64,000 bases of DNA from Chionis minor (GCA_013398295.1 VZSF01009132.1:8356-72355), one strand, 5' to 3'; shown: positions 11,574-22,810, counted from the first letter of the stretch. Notes: generated by a model not told the origin, from the letters alone. A program made the numbers and translations.

Positions 11574-12028
11574 CTCATAACTCTGCTTTCTAGTCTTACC
11601 ACCAAACTGCTGGAAGTAATGCTGTGAGCCTGAGGCAGTTAAAGCAGTAGCAAGATTACTTGTACTCCCCAGCGAGGTTAAATCAGGCTAGCCAAGTGGC
11701 TACAGAGAATTATACTTCTGCAGCCTCCTTTTTTCCCCCCTTAAACTGTTTTGTTCATCTGCCAGTAACCACACGGTTCTAAGGCTAAGGATTCCTTTTT
11801 GCTTTTCCCTTTAAGACATGGTAAAGAAATCTGGCTCTCATCTCTGTACTTGAAATAAGACAAGTTGTACAGATGGTGGTTTGTCTTCAGCTGGTATTTT
11901 AAGAAAAGCCTGGAACAAACTATTTCTCCACAGGATCTTACCTCTCCCCAACAGAGTAGCAAGCTGCAAACTGATAACTGTTAAACACTTGCAGCACGTT
12001 CAAATACATGGTAACCTAAATCAGTGCA

Positions 12029-12034
12029 TTTATT
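12029..12034 (-). terminator. TIMM22: Candidate proximal TIMM22 poly(A) signal
   Basis: TTTATT on the plus strand, so AATAAA on the TIMM22 strand, about 380 bases after its stop codon. Candidate by hexamer only. Confidence 0.35.
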
Positions 12035-12410
12035 TTTGAAGATTGTCCTCCTGCCTCTTTTGATGCTAGCAACAGACTTAATTAAAATCAGACCCAAAGG
12101 ATCGAAAAAGCTCAAAGTCCAGGCTTGTTTCCTGGAAACTGACAGTCAGCTGATCCGTCCTGGAGATACTGCTCACTGTGCCTGGCTCCATCCTTGCATA
12201 CTCCCGCAAGTCTGCCTGAAGCAGCACATCAGGGCTCAGAGCCAGATTATTGTTAGTCATTCAGGAAAAGCAGCCAACACCATCCAGCTTGCACTGATCA
12301 GGACTCCGAAGGCAGCGGAAAGGTAAACCTGATGGTTCTTCTGCCGTCATGCAGGCTCTCAGCAGCGGCGCTGGAACAAAGGGGAAACTTGCTCCCGAGG
12401 GATCTCACTG

Positions 12411-12487
12411 TTACCGTAGATAGTAATCAATTGCAGCGGAGAAAGCGGCAAATCCACCACAGCCGATAACCCCTGCCTTCAAACCAG
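12411..12487 (-). CDS. TIMM22: TIMM22 exon 4 (C-terminus)
   Basis: On the minus strand an acceptor CTGCAG is followed by two bases completing Ala, then GLKAGVIGCGGFAAFSAAID, YYLR and TAA (plus 12411-12413). The C-terminus is nearly identical to human TIMM22 as remembered. Confidence 0.94.
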
Positions 12488-15400
12488 CTGCAGTGCAAAA
12501 AGGGTGGGAAAGAATGAGACAAAATGGAGAAGTTATTTTACTTCCCAGTAACTGGCTTATGCGGTGCTGGTTTGAAGAGCTTACACCTGCAGGAACTTGG
12601 CAGTCCTCCACCAGGGAACACTGGCACTGCCGAAAGTGAGGGGGGGAACCTGGCACACTACGGTGGCTGAACTAGCCCGGCACACGGGCTGGGTGCTGCG
12701 TTTCTAAGTCTCCCCCCAAGGGCTGGAAGAGGAAATGCCAGGGGCTATTGCTGATTTCAGTGCGCTCTGCTCTGAGCACCGCAAAGTGGCTTTGCTGTGG
12801 GACTACGGATGGATAGGAAGAGCAGCTGCAGCTTTGAAAGCTCTAAGAGGATTATGTCCAGGATAGACACAACTTAACAAGCTCAATTAGAAGCACTTTC
12901 AAGAGCACTTTCATTTCTTTTATGCTCCGTGGACAGGTTTTTTTTGTAGGGAAAGGTGAGATAAGTTTGATATTTCTGATGAGCAGAGCAGCTCTCTTCC
13001 GACTCGGGGCTTTTCTCCAGATGTTGTTAGCACTCAAGGCTTCCCAAAGTTCCCACTGGTGCCTGCTGGACTAAAATCCCAGTGCTCCTGCTCTTTTACA
13101 GCTAAAGAGAATTGTCAATAGAAAAGGAGGAAAACATTTTACACACTGTGCAAATGAACAGAGTTACTGCCAGCGAAATAGTATATATAAGCAGAGCTCT
13201 GTTAACACAAGAGCTGTAGCTTCAGAGAGTTGGGCAGTATGTATTTTTGTCTCCTTCCTCATGACACCGCAGAAGAGTGTGGATAACCAACACCACTTCC
13301 TGGTTTTTCTTTCAAGTCACTTCTGTTGATTTTCCTGCAATCCCACTGTCCTGTACAACCAAGCCTTTCCTACCTACACGTATCTTTCAAGCTGACAGGA
13401 AAGGAATAGAGATAGCAGTTCTGCCAGTCTGGAGAACACTCACATGCTGGCATGACCATAACTCCATTCAAAGGGACCTGTAGTGCGTGTTGTGTTAAAA
13501 ACACTGCATGCTTCGTAACCAAATCAGTCTCTTATCACAGAAATAGTTCATAGCAGGCACTACCAACCTCTGAAGCCGATTGCTCCTCCTGTGATGCAGC
13601 CGCTAATAACACTATTCTTCCAGTCTGACTTTCCACGATACTGTGGAATTAAAAATCAGAGTCAACAAGTAAATATGGAATAAAGACTCAGTGTCCGTAC
13701 TAATGCCAAGAAAGATTAAATGACCTTCCAGCCCCTTCTCAGCAGAGGATGCTTTTCCCTGTATTCTCAGCAGATGGCCCCCTGCACTCTCAAACACAAG
13801 ACTTGCAGGGCCAGGAGAAGAGGAAGGAATGGGTCACTGGGAGAGGTAAGACAAATCCATATGGTGCAATGCAGTGCTACGGCCAAGGTTCTCAGGTGAG
13901 CCCATACAGTCCCCAGAACACAGCACTGTGCGCTGCCAGCTCAGAGACTTTCAAAGGCACTAAAACCACATGGGTGCAACACTGAGCCTGGACACGCAGC
14001 CTGGTTTCAGCACAGGCTACAGCCACAACACTGACTCTGCTGACAAAGATGTCCTGTTTCCATAGCTGGAGCACACTAGTTTTGCACCAGGGCAGAGATC
14101 TCTTTGATTTGCTCCACTGTGCAAGCAGATACGCTTTTCTTCTATATGATTTAAGAAATAATTGTGTCTTTCAATTAAAAGGCAGTACCAAAACTCATAA
14201 CAGACTAATTTTCCTATTTAAGAAAATGGATGATAGATTTACCACCCAGCTGCACAAGGTCGTTTCTTGCTGTAGGGGCAAGATGAAAACAGGCCTGTTA
14301 CTTAAAATCTTTCATGTAAGGATCCTTTTCTGCATATGGAATTTTTAGAGACTCAAATTACCATGTTGCAAGTCACAGTTTGATGTTTTAAAGTAACAAG
14401 TACTTGTAGCTAGGGTTTTAAAAAGAAATGCCTATACTTGCCAATACATTCAGGACTTGAACTGAAAAAGACTTTGCTATTGCATGCTCTTCTGCTCATT
14501 CTGTCAGAAAACAGCAGTTCTGAAGACAGATCTCAAAGCTGAAAAGCTTTGGTGGCCAAGAAACAGAACAAACTAGCCTACTCCCTTGCCCTGTTACAAA
14601 GGGGATACACATACTTACTTGGATTTAGTCAAAGAGATTATTAAGTGTACAAGAAATCATTTCTTAATGCTTCACAAGTTATTACTCACAGATTCTACCA
14701 CACATTCCGTGCAGGAGAACATGGCGCCCACAATGGCGAAGTTCTTTGCGTAGGATATGCCTCGCTGCCCCATATCTTTGAGGACCTCTTTTGCAGTGGG
14801 CGTGCGATACGGATCCTTGGGATCAAACCCAACGTTGGTGTCGATGCCAGCGGTGAAGACACCAAACGCGCCTCCCAGAACAAATCCTGGAAAAGACAAA
14901 AGAGTGTAAGGTGAGCCTTGGCTGGATTCGAGGAGCACATTCCCCACAGGCACCGCAGCACCTCCGTCCCCACTACCTGTCAACGCTGCAGCATGAGAGG
15001 GGCAGTGCGAGAGTGCACTCCTCGCCTCGCAGAGGCCCTGCAAGTCTTACGTCTGAGAGTGCAGGGGGCCAACTGCCGCTGTTGCTGACACCCTCCCGGC
15101 TGACAGCCCGTGCCGCGCTGAGGAAAGGCTACGAGGCCTTTCCTTTGCAAGGAAGAGACGAGACAGAGCTCCCTCCCTGGGACAGCCGCTGGGAGAGGTC
15201 TCCACTGGGGGTCCCTGTGCTGCTGCCTCTTCTCCATCCACCCCTNNNNNNNNNNNNNNNNNNNNNNNNNNNNNNNNNNNNNNNNNNNNNNNNNNNNNNN
15301 NNNNNNNNNNNNNNNNNNNNNNNNNNNNNNNNNNNNNNNNNNNNNNNNNNNNNNNNCGCCCCCGACGCCCCTCCCACGCAGGCCAGCGCCGCCTTGAAGG

Positions 15401-15599
15401 CGCAGCTCTCCATGGCCCGCTCCACCATCTTCTGCTCCTCGCTCTTGGGCGGACTGGGGATGCCGCCGAGGGCGGCGGGATCCCAGGCGCGGGGTCGCCG
15501 CCGCTCGCCCACCAGGTGCTGCAGCAGCAGGCTGTACTGCAGCGGCGGCGGGGGAGGCTCGGGGCCTCCCGCGGCGGAGGGCGGCGGCACCGCCGCCAT
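12411..15599 (-). CDS. TIMM22: TIMM22, mitochondrial inner-membrane carrier translocase subunit (exons 15371-15599, 14690-14886, 13568-13640, 12411-12487)
   Basis: Tim22 forms the channel of the TIM22 complex, which inserts carrier proteins and other multi-span proteins into the mitochondrial inner membrane. The four exons total 576 nt, predicting 191 residues, against 194 in human. They read MAAVPPPSAAGG and LQYSLLLQHLVG, then SEEQKMVERAMESCAFKAAL. Next come GGAFGVFTAGIDTNVGFDPK, the YRGKSDWKNSVISGCITGGA stretch and the end GCGGFAAFSAAIDYYLR. Glycine-rich hydrophobic segments match the Tim17/22/23 family, and the conserved cysteines (SCAF, MFSCTEC) are present. The proline-rich N-terminus differs from mammals, as is usual for this region. 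The gene is convergent with ABR and divergent from SPECC1. The exon 1 splice donor is not visible next to an assembly gap, and part of exon 1 is duplicated in the assembly. Confidence 0.95.
12488..13567 (-). other. TIMM22: TIMM22 intron 3
   Basis: About 1.1 kb between certain exons. The donor on the minus strand is GTTGGT, weaker than consensus; the acceptor is CTGCAG. No other feature seen. Confidence 0.8.
13568..13640 (-). CDS. TIMM22: TIMM22 exon 3
   Basis: Reads YRGKSDWKNSVISGCITGGA then IGFR plus one base, after acceptor TTCCACAG, with donor AGAG|GTTGGT. Phases 0 and 1 fit exons 2 and 4. Too short to appear as an open frame with its own start. Confidence 0.93.
13641..14689 (-). other. 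TIMM22: TIMM22 intron 2
   Basis: About 1 kb intron with donor GTGAGT and acceptor TTCCACAG on the minus strand. No repeats or RNA genes recognised. Confidence 0.8.
14690..14886 (-). CDS. TIMM22: TIMM22 exon 2
   Basis: After acceptor TTTTCCAG it reads FVLGGAFGVFTAGIDTNVGF, then DPKDPYRTPTAKEVLKDMGQ and RGISYAKNFAIVGAMFSCTE. It ends GAATCT before GTGAGT. The two starting bases require a single G from exon 1. Highly conserved. Confidence 0.95.
15246..15356. other. Assembly gap (111 N) in TIMM22 intron 1
   Basis: Run of undetermined bases beginning 14 bases 3' (on the TIMM22 strand) of the expected exon 1 end. Flanking sequence is GC-rich. Confidence 0.99.
15371..15599 (-). CDS. TIMM22: TIMM22 exon 1
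   Basis: The start codon is at plus 15597-15599 in GCCGCCAT context, equivalent to a good Kozak site (GGCGGTCATGGCGG). It encodes 76 codons plus one base, from MAAVPPPSAAGG to AFKAALACVG. The exon should end after GTG GGA G to match exon 2, but the following bases are GGGCGT rather than a GT donor. The 5' part is duplicated at 15677-15887 with one base change, which turns the conserved LQYS into PQYS. Confidence 0.9.
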
Positions 15600-15887
15600 G
15601 ACCGGCCTCGGCCACCCGCGCTGCCGGCTCAACACCGCGTCCGGGCCCGCTGCGGGCGCCGGTAACGCGGCTCCCNGCCGAGGGCGGCGGGATCCCAGGC
15701 GCGGGGTCGCCGCCGCTCGCCCACCAGGTGCTGCAGCAGCAGGCTGTACTGCGGCGGCGGCGGGGGAGGCTCGGGGCCTCCCGCGGCGGAGGGCGGCGGC
15801 ACCGCCGCCATGACCGGCCTCGGCCACCCGCGCTGCCGGCTCAACACCGCGTCCGGGCCCGCTGCGGGCGCCGGTAACGCGGCTCCC
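15465..15887. repeat. 211-bp direct duplication around a single N (15465-15675 and 15677-15887), probably artefactual
   Basis: The two copies are identical over 211 bases except A at 15541 versus G at 15753, and they abut a single N at 15676. Each copy contains the start and first half of TIMM22 exon 1 plus its promoter edge. A duplicated promoter/start joined by one N is typical of two haplotypes or contig ends retained side by side. The inner copy, with LQYS, is continuous with the rest of exon 1. Confidence 0.85.
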
Positions 15888-15900
15888 GGCAGCCCCGGCG

Positions 15901-15931
15901 GCGCGCGGGGCCTCACGGGAGCTGTAGTTCC
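15901..15931 (-). promoter_or_regulatory. ZNF143/THAP11-like site
   Basis: On the minus strand it reads GAACTACAGCTCCCGTGAG followed by GC-rich bases. ZNF143 (STAF) sites, as established, have a core close to ACTACAACTCCCRGCA. Confidence 0.55.
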
Positions 15932-15970
15932 GCCGAGGGGAGGCGCCGGCCGCGCCGCTCCCGGCCGCGC

Positions 15971-15995
15971 CTACGTATCCCAGCGTGCCCCGCGG
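15971..15995 (+). promoter_or_regulatory. Divergent ZNF143/THAP11-like site
   Basis: CTACGTATCCCAGCGTGCCC then CGCGG: the TCCCAGCGTGCCCCGCGG half fits the motif, while the CTACGTA half is imperfect. Confidence 0.4.
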
Positions 15996-16010
15996 CAGCG
16001 CCTTCACGGA

Positions 16011-16040
16011 GAACTACAACTCCCGGCAGGCTCCGCGGCG
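16011..16040 (+). promoter_or_regulatory. Strong ZNF143/THAP11-like site
   Basis: GAACTACAACTCCCGGCAGG then CTCCGCGGCG. This is an almost exact match to the long ZNF143 consensus, which includes a GCG-rich 3' part. Confidence 0.7.
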
Positions 16041-16070
16041 CATCACGGGACCGTCCCTTGGCGCGCAGGG

Positions 16071-16100
16071 GACTACATTACCCGGCGTGCTGCGCGCCAG
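16071..16100 (+). promoter_or_regulatory. ZNF143/THAP11-like site
   Basis: GACTACATTACCCGGCGTGC then TGCGCGCC, matching ACTACANNTCCCRGCATGC at most positions. Confidence 0.55.
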
Positions 16101-16183
16101 CCCCCTGGCGGTCGTTAAACCCGCTGCAGGTGAGGTGAGGGCTCCAGCGGCTGGAGCATCCTCCGGAGCGGCGGCGGCAGCAG
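16100..16183 (+). other. SPECC1: Probable non-coding first exon of SPECC1 (5' end not determined)
   Basis: Ends in GGCGGCAGCAG before the consensus donor GTGAGTGC at 16184. It lies in the CpG island, divergent from TIMM22. The next SPECC1 exon at 38 kb starts with untranslated sequence, so a 5'UTR exon is needed upstream. A nearer donor-like GCAG|GTGAGG at 16129 could be used instead. Transcription start is not visible. Confidence 0.5.
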
Positions 16184-17940
16184 GTGAGTGCGGCTCGGGC
16201 TCCGGCGCGATCCCCGGCTCCGGTTCCGGCTGGGGCGGGCCGGCGGCCTCGCCCGGGGCAGCGCCGGGCTGGGGGAGGGCTGAGGTGCCGCAGTGCGGGA
16301 CCGAGTCCCTCTGCCCTGGCTGAGGTGCGGGGAGGCGGGCGGGAAGCTCTGAGGTGTCGCGGCGTTGGCGCCGTCCCCCCTCCCCGCCGTGACTGACCTG
16401 TGGCCGCGGTGGTGTCTGAGGGCAACAGGTCCGGCGGTTGTAGCCTCTCCCCGCGCCGCCCTTGGAGCGGTCGGGACGGGACAGGAGCGAGAGGGACCCC
16501 GGCGGTTACCGGGGTGGGAGCCCAGCCCGGCTCCTGGCGAAGCCCCGCGGAGGGGTGGTTCGGTGCCGCGGCCCCCCTGAGGCGTGGGGGGGGCTGGAGC
16601 CCGGGGCAGCCTGCGGTTCACCCCCACAGCCCTCAGGCGTCGGCTGAGGTGAGAGCTGAAGAGCCTGATGTCGCCTCGGTGTACGGGCTCCTTACCTGAG
16701 CTCAGGAAAGGTGTCTCCGCTCTTCCATGTCTCCCCCAGGCTAGGTGAAAATGCTGGAGTCTCAGGCTGTCTCCTGTAGCCTTTTGGAGGAAACCCTGGC
16801 TGTCTCCGGCGTAAAGCGGTGGTTTTACTGCAGGACCTGTATATATCAAAAGGGCTTTAGAGAATAACCAAAATCTGTCTTCCTGTCACAAAACGCAAAC
16901 TTAGCTGAGGTCAGATTGCATAGAAACCTTGTCTCTTGGATGCTTGCTCTGCTTGGTAATGAGGTGAGAAATGTTGCTTTTTACCCTGGGTAAACAAGGT
17001 GCCCTGAACGTTAAAAATCTTCTGTGGGCTTTGTTTGTGTTGCATTTTGCTTAGCCTGTTTTAACTTCTTCTTGTGGACTAGAACCAGTTTTCGGTTCAG
17101 CTCGGCGCAAGTGAAGAGAGATATGCTTTAAAAAATGGTTTTCCTGACTTCTTTTATGATATCTATTTTAATTTTAAAAGTTACCCATAGATTTTTAAAG
17201 CCCTGAGAAATAGCTGTGATGGTTTCAATAGGATGCTTCGAAGTACTGTCTTTCATCAATTGAAAATTATTTAAAAGATTAACAATTATTTTTTAATGTA
17301 TTAAGTATAAAATCTTCCTGATGTCCTGAAACGCAACTCTTTTGAGATCACAAAGTAATTAATTCTTTTTGTTTTTTTATCATTTGCAATTTTTCTTGCT
17401 TATGTCTTAACTTAGGACTGGATATGTAAGTTCAAACAACAATTTAAACTGATGCGTTTACTACTTCAAATATTTCATTATACAAAGTTCGCTTTCAACA
17501 ACTCTCCTCTTTTAAATTCCACTGCCCTCTACTGGCTGGACCAGTAGGGTCCACCTGCCCAGTGCTCTTCCCTCTCCAGTCTTTTTTAACTCCTCTTTTT
17601 TGTTTGTTTGTTGGCTTTTTTTAAGGTCAGAAACTGTTCAAAAATGTGCTGTGAAAATCTGCTAAAACGATATCTTTACAAGGTAGAGAAGGTTGCTGGC
17701 AGGATGATCTCCCTAAGGAGCCCTGAACTTTAGATTTCAATCTTTTCCTTCATCCAAAATAACCTAGTTGGGCTGATCTTGAAGTCACACTGCAAAGCCT
17801 ATTTTTAAAGGCATAAAGGGAAAAAAGATATGTTAGATTTTTGAATCTGAGCACTGAGATTTTATATGTATAGCTGGAATTTTGGTTTGACTTTTTTTCA
17901 CTGTTCCTGGGTTTTGGAGAAAATGCTGGGTTCTATTTGT

Positions 17941-18045
17941 TTTTAAATACAACATTTTTATAAATATTTTGGAACTATAATTATATAAGATACTTATATT
18001 TATTTATAATTATTTGTATATATAAATATATATGTTATATTCCCT
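17941..18045. repeat. AT-rich low-complexity block
   Basis: Nearly pure A/T sequence with TATATAAATATATATG-type stretches. Simple low complexity; no function inferred. Confidence 0.7.
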
Positions 18046-21000
18046 CCCCCCTTCGGTTTTTAAATAGTTTTCTCCTTTTCCCATTCATGCTGTTCTGTGT
18101 TTTACATATGAACAAATACGTGGGCTTGAGTAATTGAATAATCTTATCTGTCTGAACAGAGTTTTCATGTGAGTGAAATCAGATGGAGGATTAAGGCTTG
18201 GAGTGAGAATCTGAGAGTTCGTCACATCTTTGATAAATAAGCTGTTCAAATGAAACCTTCAGCTGTTTCTTTTTTTATAAACCTGTGAATCTTGATCATT
18301 GTAGATGCAAGTAGCCAATGAATTTGATCTTCTTCCTTCACCAGGCTCTTATCTGAATTCTGTGCCTGAAATTACACTTTCATCTTGGAGCTGTTGAGTC
18401 CGGTAGAAGAGCTTAGGTTATTTTTAACCTTCCCTAGTACTAGATGAAACATTTTCATTTTGTGTGATGACAGCATTAGGTGCAGATGATCATGAGGTTT
18501 TTCTACAGCCTGCAATGGACGCAATGCTCCAATGTGCTCAGCATCTGTTTCAGCAGAGGGCAGCACATGGGGATATTAAATAATTGCATTTCACTTGACC
18601 TTTACAGTGACGCAGTCTTTCTCCCACACTTCAATGTTCTCTAGACAGGAAAAACCTTGGAAATAATGGGCGTTTTGTCTGAAATCCTGTTTTTGCATAT
18701 GGCTCTTAGTTGTAGAGCTTGCAGGTTTTCAATAGGCTTTGGCTGTCATTTTTGGCATTACTATTAAAAAAAAAAGAGAAAAAAGAATAAGTTTTCATAG
18801 CACTCAACTTTATTTTGTAAAGCTGCCAGTTCAGTGGTCTTTTTCTGAAGTTGTCCAACTGGGCAGGAAGTGGCTGAAGGTGGAAGTCAATAATAATTAG
18901 ATTAAATCCACTCTTCTTCACTCATGCCTACCTGTCTGTACCTTTTTCCCTTACTAGAACTGTGATGATCTAGGGGAATGGGAGGAAAAGGGTATAAATT
19001 AATGGATATTTTAATGAAAAAAAGGAAAAGCTTTCAGTTACAGCAGAAGAAAGTATGGCTGCTTTGCAGTTGATCACACAGCTGACCTTGCCTCTTGTAT
19101 GGCAAAGAGGTTTCCAGTGGCTACAAAAAGACGAACGCTGGGCCCTGCTGCACTCCGATTCTGGCAGCACCACGTAATGTTGCCATTCTGTAGTCTTCTC
19201 GTCTATATATTAAGGCTGATGCTTTCCTACTTCTCATCCAAGTTGTGAAAGTAGTATTTTTGTTCTTGTGTAGAAGATTTTAGGTTTGAAAGGGCACTGG
19301 AGAAGTAAAGTGCTTTGTGAATGATACCTAAATTCAGTGAAGGAAAATTGTTTTAACTTCTGTACTTCCCTTGGCTTATATGAGTTAACAAATTTATTTG
19401 TTTGAGAGTGCAGTTGTGTGGGTTTTTTTGTTCTAAGGTAGCAAGGCTTTCCCTGTTGGAGAATACTGTCACTACCATGGTAATCAGCTGAAGTACTGAA
19501 GAAAGGCTGGACTGTAACTAGGTTGCAGGTATATGGGAGTTAAAACTGAGAAGGAATCCTGACTCACTGATTCATGTTTTTTCTTTAGGTTAATGTTAGA
19601 TAGACTGCAGAGAGAGATATTTTAATAAAACCTGCTTTTAGGATCGGCAGGCTTGTTCCTTGTGACCCTGTACTGTAACTCAGAGAGAAGGAGCAGGATG
19701 TGGGTTTTCAAGATGATTGTATGATCCTGTCCGTTCTCTTAAACGTTTTATATCTCAAAGTGCAAGTCCTTTTTGAAAGTAAGGTGGTTTCTTTGTGTTT
19801 GTCCCACTTCAGCAAGTTACTGCTTCCCCTCTTCACAGTTTCCCTAATATCACACATGCTTTTGTTTTCACCTATGGAATTTGAAATGCACTTGTGTTGT
19901 AACTCATGGTCTAAAAAAAGATCTGTATAAAGTTTCATGCATCATCATCTCCTGGGGATTTTAGCTGTTGCTATAGAAGCCTAAATTCTCTTTTGAGAGA
20001 CCTTTCCAATATAAAGAAGTTGATACTGGAGGGAAGTTGTCATGGAAATATGCAGCAAAAAGAGAAAGGAAATCTCAATTTGATGACTGTTACATAGGCT
20101 TAGCCAGCTTGGTGAAGTGGCTTCGTATCTAGAGATCCAATTCTGCAGATTCTCTTCGTTACATTCCAGTGGACTGGAATGCTACAGACTAGAACCTAAA
20201 GAAATAAATTATTTAACATTTATATAACCAAAGATACCTCTTCAACTCGGTGAGCTTCATGTTTACCCGAATTCAAGTTTCTTCACTGCGTAATAGCATC
20301 TAAAAAGCAGTATGACACTCTTCCTTAGGCTACCCAACCCTGCAGATGGGGAGGCAAGCTCCCTTTGGAGCTGAGTTTGTGGCTGCGTTGTAGGAAGGGG
20401 GCTCATCAGTCGCAGGTGTCTGGCCGTTGGGGTGGATGCAGAGAAGAAGGTTATCTACAGCTGCTGCTGATGTTTCTGTGTTGGAAGGAACCCCTTGCAG
20501 GTGATGTTGGTAGGTTGGGGAGTTTCCAGCAGCCTGGTTCTAAGGTGGGATGAGCTGTAGCACAGCTTTTTATTATGCTTCTGTCAATGACTGCTCTGAA
20601 CGGATTTATAGAGCTGGCACTATTGAAATGAAGCTTTTGGAACCGATTTTTGAATGGCCAACTAAAAATAGTTTCTTCAGCAAGCTTCAGCGCCATTTCA
20701 GATTTGAACAGAAGTCCTTTGTGTCCAGCTAAATGGTGGTATAAGCAGATGTCTCTCCATAAATTTCATGTCCGCTTGTACCATCACTAAGCCTGGTTGG
20801 TTCCCTGCTTTCAAGCTTTTTGTGTTTTCTTACTAAAGCCTCCTGATATCTAATAGATGTGATTATGAGTGAGCTGCCTTTAAATATCTATTAGCAGTGT
20901 CACCATGGAAACTGCTGTAAGAGTTTATTGCTGGTAGAAGGTTTCCAGCTCCCTGAGATACAACAGGGCAAAATGCTTAGGCTGTTGTTTTCACGGTTTG

Positions 21001-22698
21001 AATGAGATCAGACGTAATAGCAAAGAGGAAAAAAACCCCACATTTCTTATTCCACATCCACTGTTATTAAAAATAATGGTGGAATGGAGTAAGGTTGATT
21101 CTGGAGGCTGTCCTCAGATCAGAGACTGGTGGAGAGTTACATGGGCAGGAACAGACCAAGCTTTCCCTGGAGAACACGCCTTCGCCACCGAGGTCCTGCA
21201 AGGAAGAGGAAAATGTCGCTCTCCCTGACTGAGCCAACTCTTGGCCTTTCTTTTGATACTGTCGATGAGTGAACTAATTAATTCTGATGAAGGAAGCAAA
21301 ATTGTGATATTCCACTTGCCAGGGGAGCAGGCAGAGTTGCTGAGTGATTCAGTGTCACGCAGAAAACAATTGAGCTGGCTTGTGTGTTCTCTCCTCATTT
21401 CTCCGCGTTCCTAAACCGCTACTTTTTTGCTCTAGGCCTTCAGCTGCTGTGTACCAGGCTAGCAGTGTTAGTTGGGCCATATCCAGAGCGACTTTCCTGC
21501 TGTCCTGGGTTTCCTAATCTTCCCCCTCCCTTCTCTCACACCTGCTTTCTGTCCCAGGTTCTTGTTGCTTGGCCAATCAATCCCCTTTTGCTCTGTAATG
21601 ACAGTTGTTTCTGTAGGCTTCTTCACATGACAGATTCACTAATGCCCCTCACGCTAACTCCGTCACCTCAGGAGGTTGTTTTGCTTTTATTTATTTATTT
21701 ATGGTAAACAGGTGACAAACTCCATAGGATGCTTCTTCCTTTTCATGCAGTCTGTTCTCTTGCTTGATTGCCCTCCTGTTTTAGTATCTGCTGGAGATTT
21801 TAAATTATCACTTTTATAGAAACTTGGAAAGCTGAGCATCTATTTCTGCTACTCTCCCACTTCATTAGCTGTGCCTGCTGCTTTTGGCATTTAGGCCTTC
21901 TACTTCGGAGGCTTCTGTTTGTGTAATGGGCTCTTCAGTGTAGCCGTTGCATACAAGAAAATGGGAGGCTGAGCTTACGGACCTTGAGGAGTGGTGCGGT
22001 TTGCATTCACTTTGTGTCTGGGGACAACTGATGTGACAGAGCGAGTGGTAGTGTCCTCCTCTGTGATGGAAAGAGTTCCACCTGCCTGGAGGATGAGTTC
22101 ATGCTGATGAAGCCCTGATGTTTGGCCTTACCTATATTGTAGGCAACATGATCCATGTACTAAGATCTTTTTTGATGAGCTGAAAAATGCTCGTAATTGA
22201 CTTTAGTCATAACGTTTATTGTATGCCAAATTCAGACTGAGGGTTTAAAATCTGAAGTAATTATGATTACTAACCAAGGAATCCAAGGAAATAATTTTCA
22301 TAAGAAATCTTGAAAGCAGAACCTGGGTCTCTCTGAGTGGAATTTGCTTGCATTATGCCACTGCATGTTTCGTAATAGTTATTCTGTAACACTGTGGTTA
22401 ATACTGGGAGAATCTTAGTGTTTGGGTACCTCAAATTTCAGTTGCATGGTTAAATTTCTCAAGTGTGCTAAGTTGATTTAATAGTTTAAGCAGCAGCAAA
22501 CGTGTTTGTTCATACAAGCTGTCTGGAAGCATGGAATTGCTGATCTTTAATTTAGATACACTTTTTTTTTTCTGGTTTTGGCTATGTCACCAAAGCCAAA
22601 CTTTTGTGCTCTGATTCTAGGTGCCTATGTATAACAATATGCATGTCTCTTCCAAAACTGCTGACTTATGGGAGCTAAAAATCAATGGACACTGTAGA

Positions 22699-22810
22699 TC
22701 CTTACTAGCTTGTGATACTTTGTCAGTAATTTAGGTGCCTTTGTTTCCCAACTTGTAAAACAGATGAGTTAAGCTACTGCAATGATTAGCTTATTCTGTT
22801 CAAGTAATCT
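22699..22810 (+). repeat. Ancient MIR-like SINE remnant
   Basis: CTTACTAGCTTGTGATACTT, then TTTCCCAACTTGTAAAA and CAGATGAG, aligns by eye to the MIR core (ACTTACTAGCTGTGTGACC ... TTTCCTCATCTGTAAAATG). Diverged, so family assignment is tentative. Confidence 0.5.

Larger units (their letters stand above)
10681..12410. other. Tail-to-tail spacer and TIMM22 3'UTR
   Basis: Lies between the ABR 3' end and the TIMM22 stop codon. The part nearest TIMM22 is presumably its 3'UTR on the minus strand. Minus-strand AATAAA hexamers occur at 12029-12034 and 11568-11573. No exon or RNA gene recognised. Confidence 0.5.
15600..16650. promoter_or_regulatory. CpG-island divergent promoter of TIMM22 (-) and SPECC1 (+)
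   Basis: Very GC- and CpG-rich stretch between the TIMM22 start codon and the AT-rich SPECC1 intron, with no TATA box seen. It holds four ZNF143/THAP11-like motifs in 15,901-16,100 and a strong splice donor for the plus strand at 16184. A shared bidirectional promoter is inferred from the head-to-head arrangement. Confidence 0.75.

Noticed and set aside
14911..15813. 300-codon plus-strand frame through the N gap
   Set aside because: Antisense of TIMM22 exon 1 and bridged by undetermined bases.
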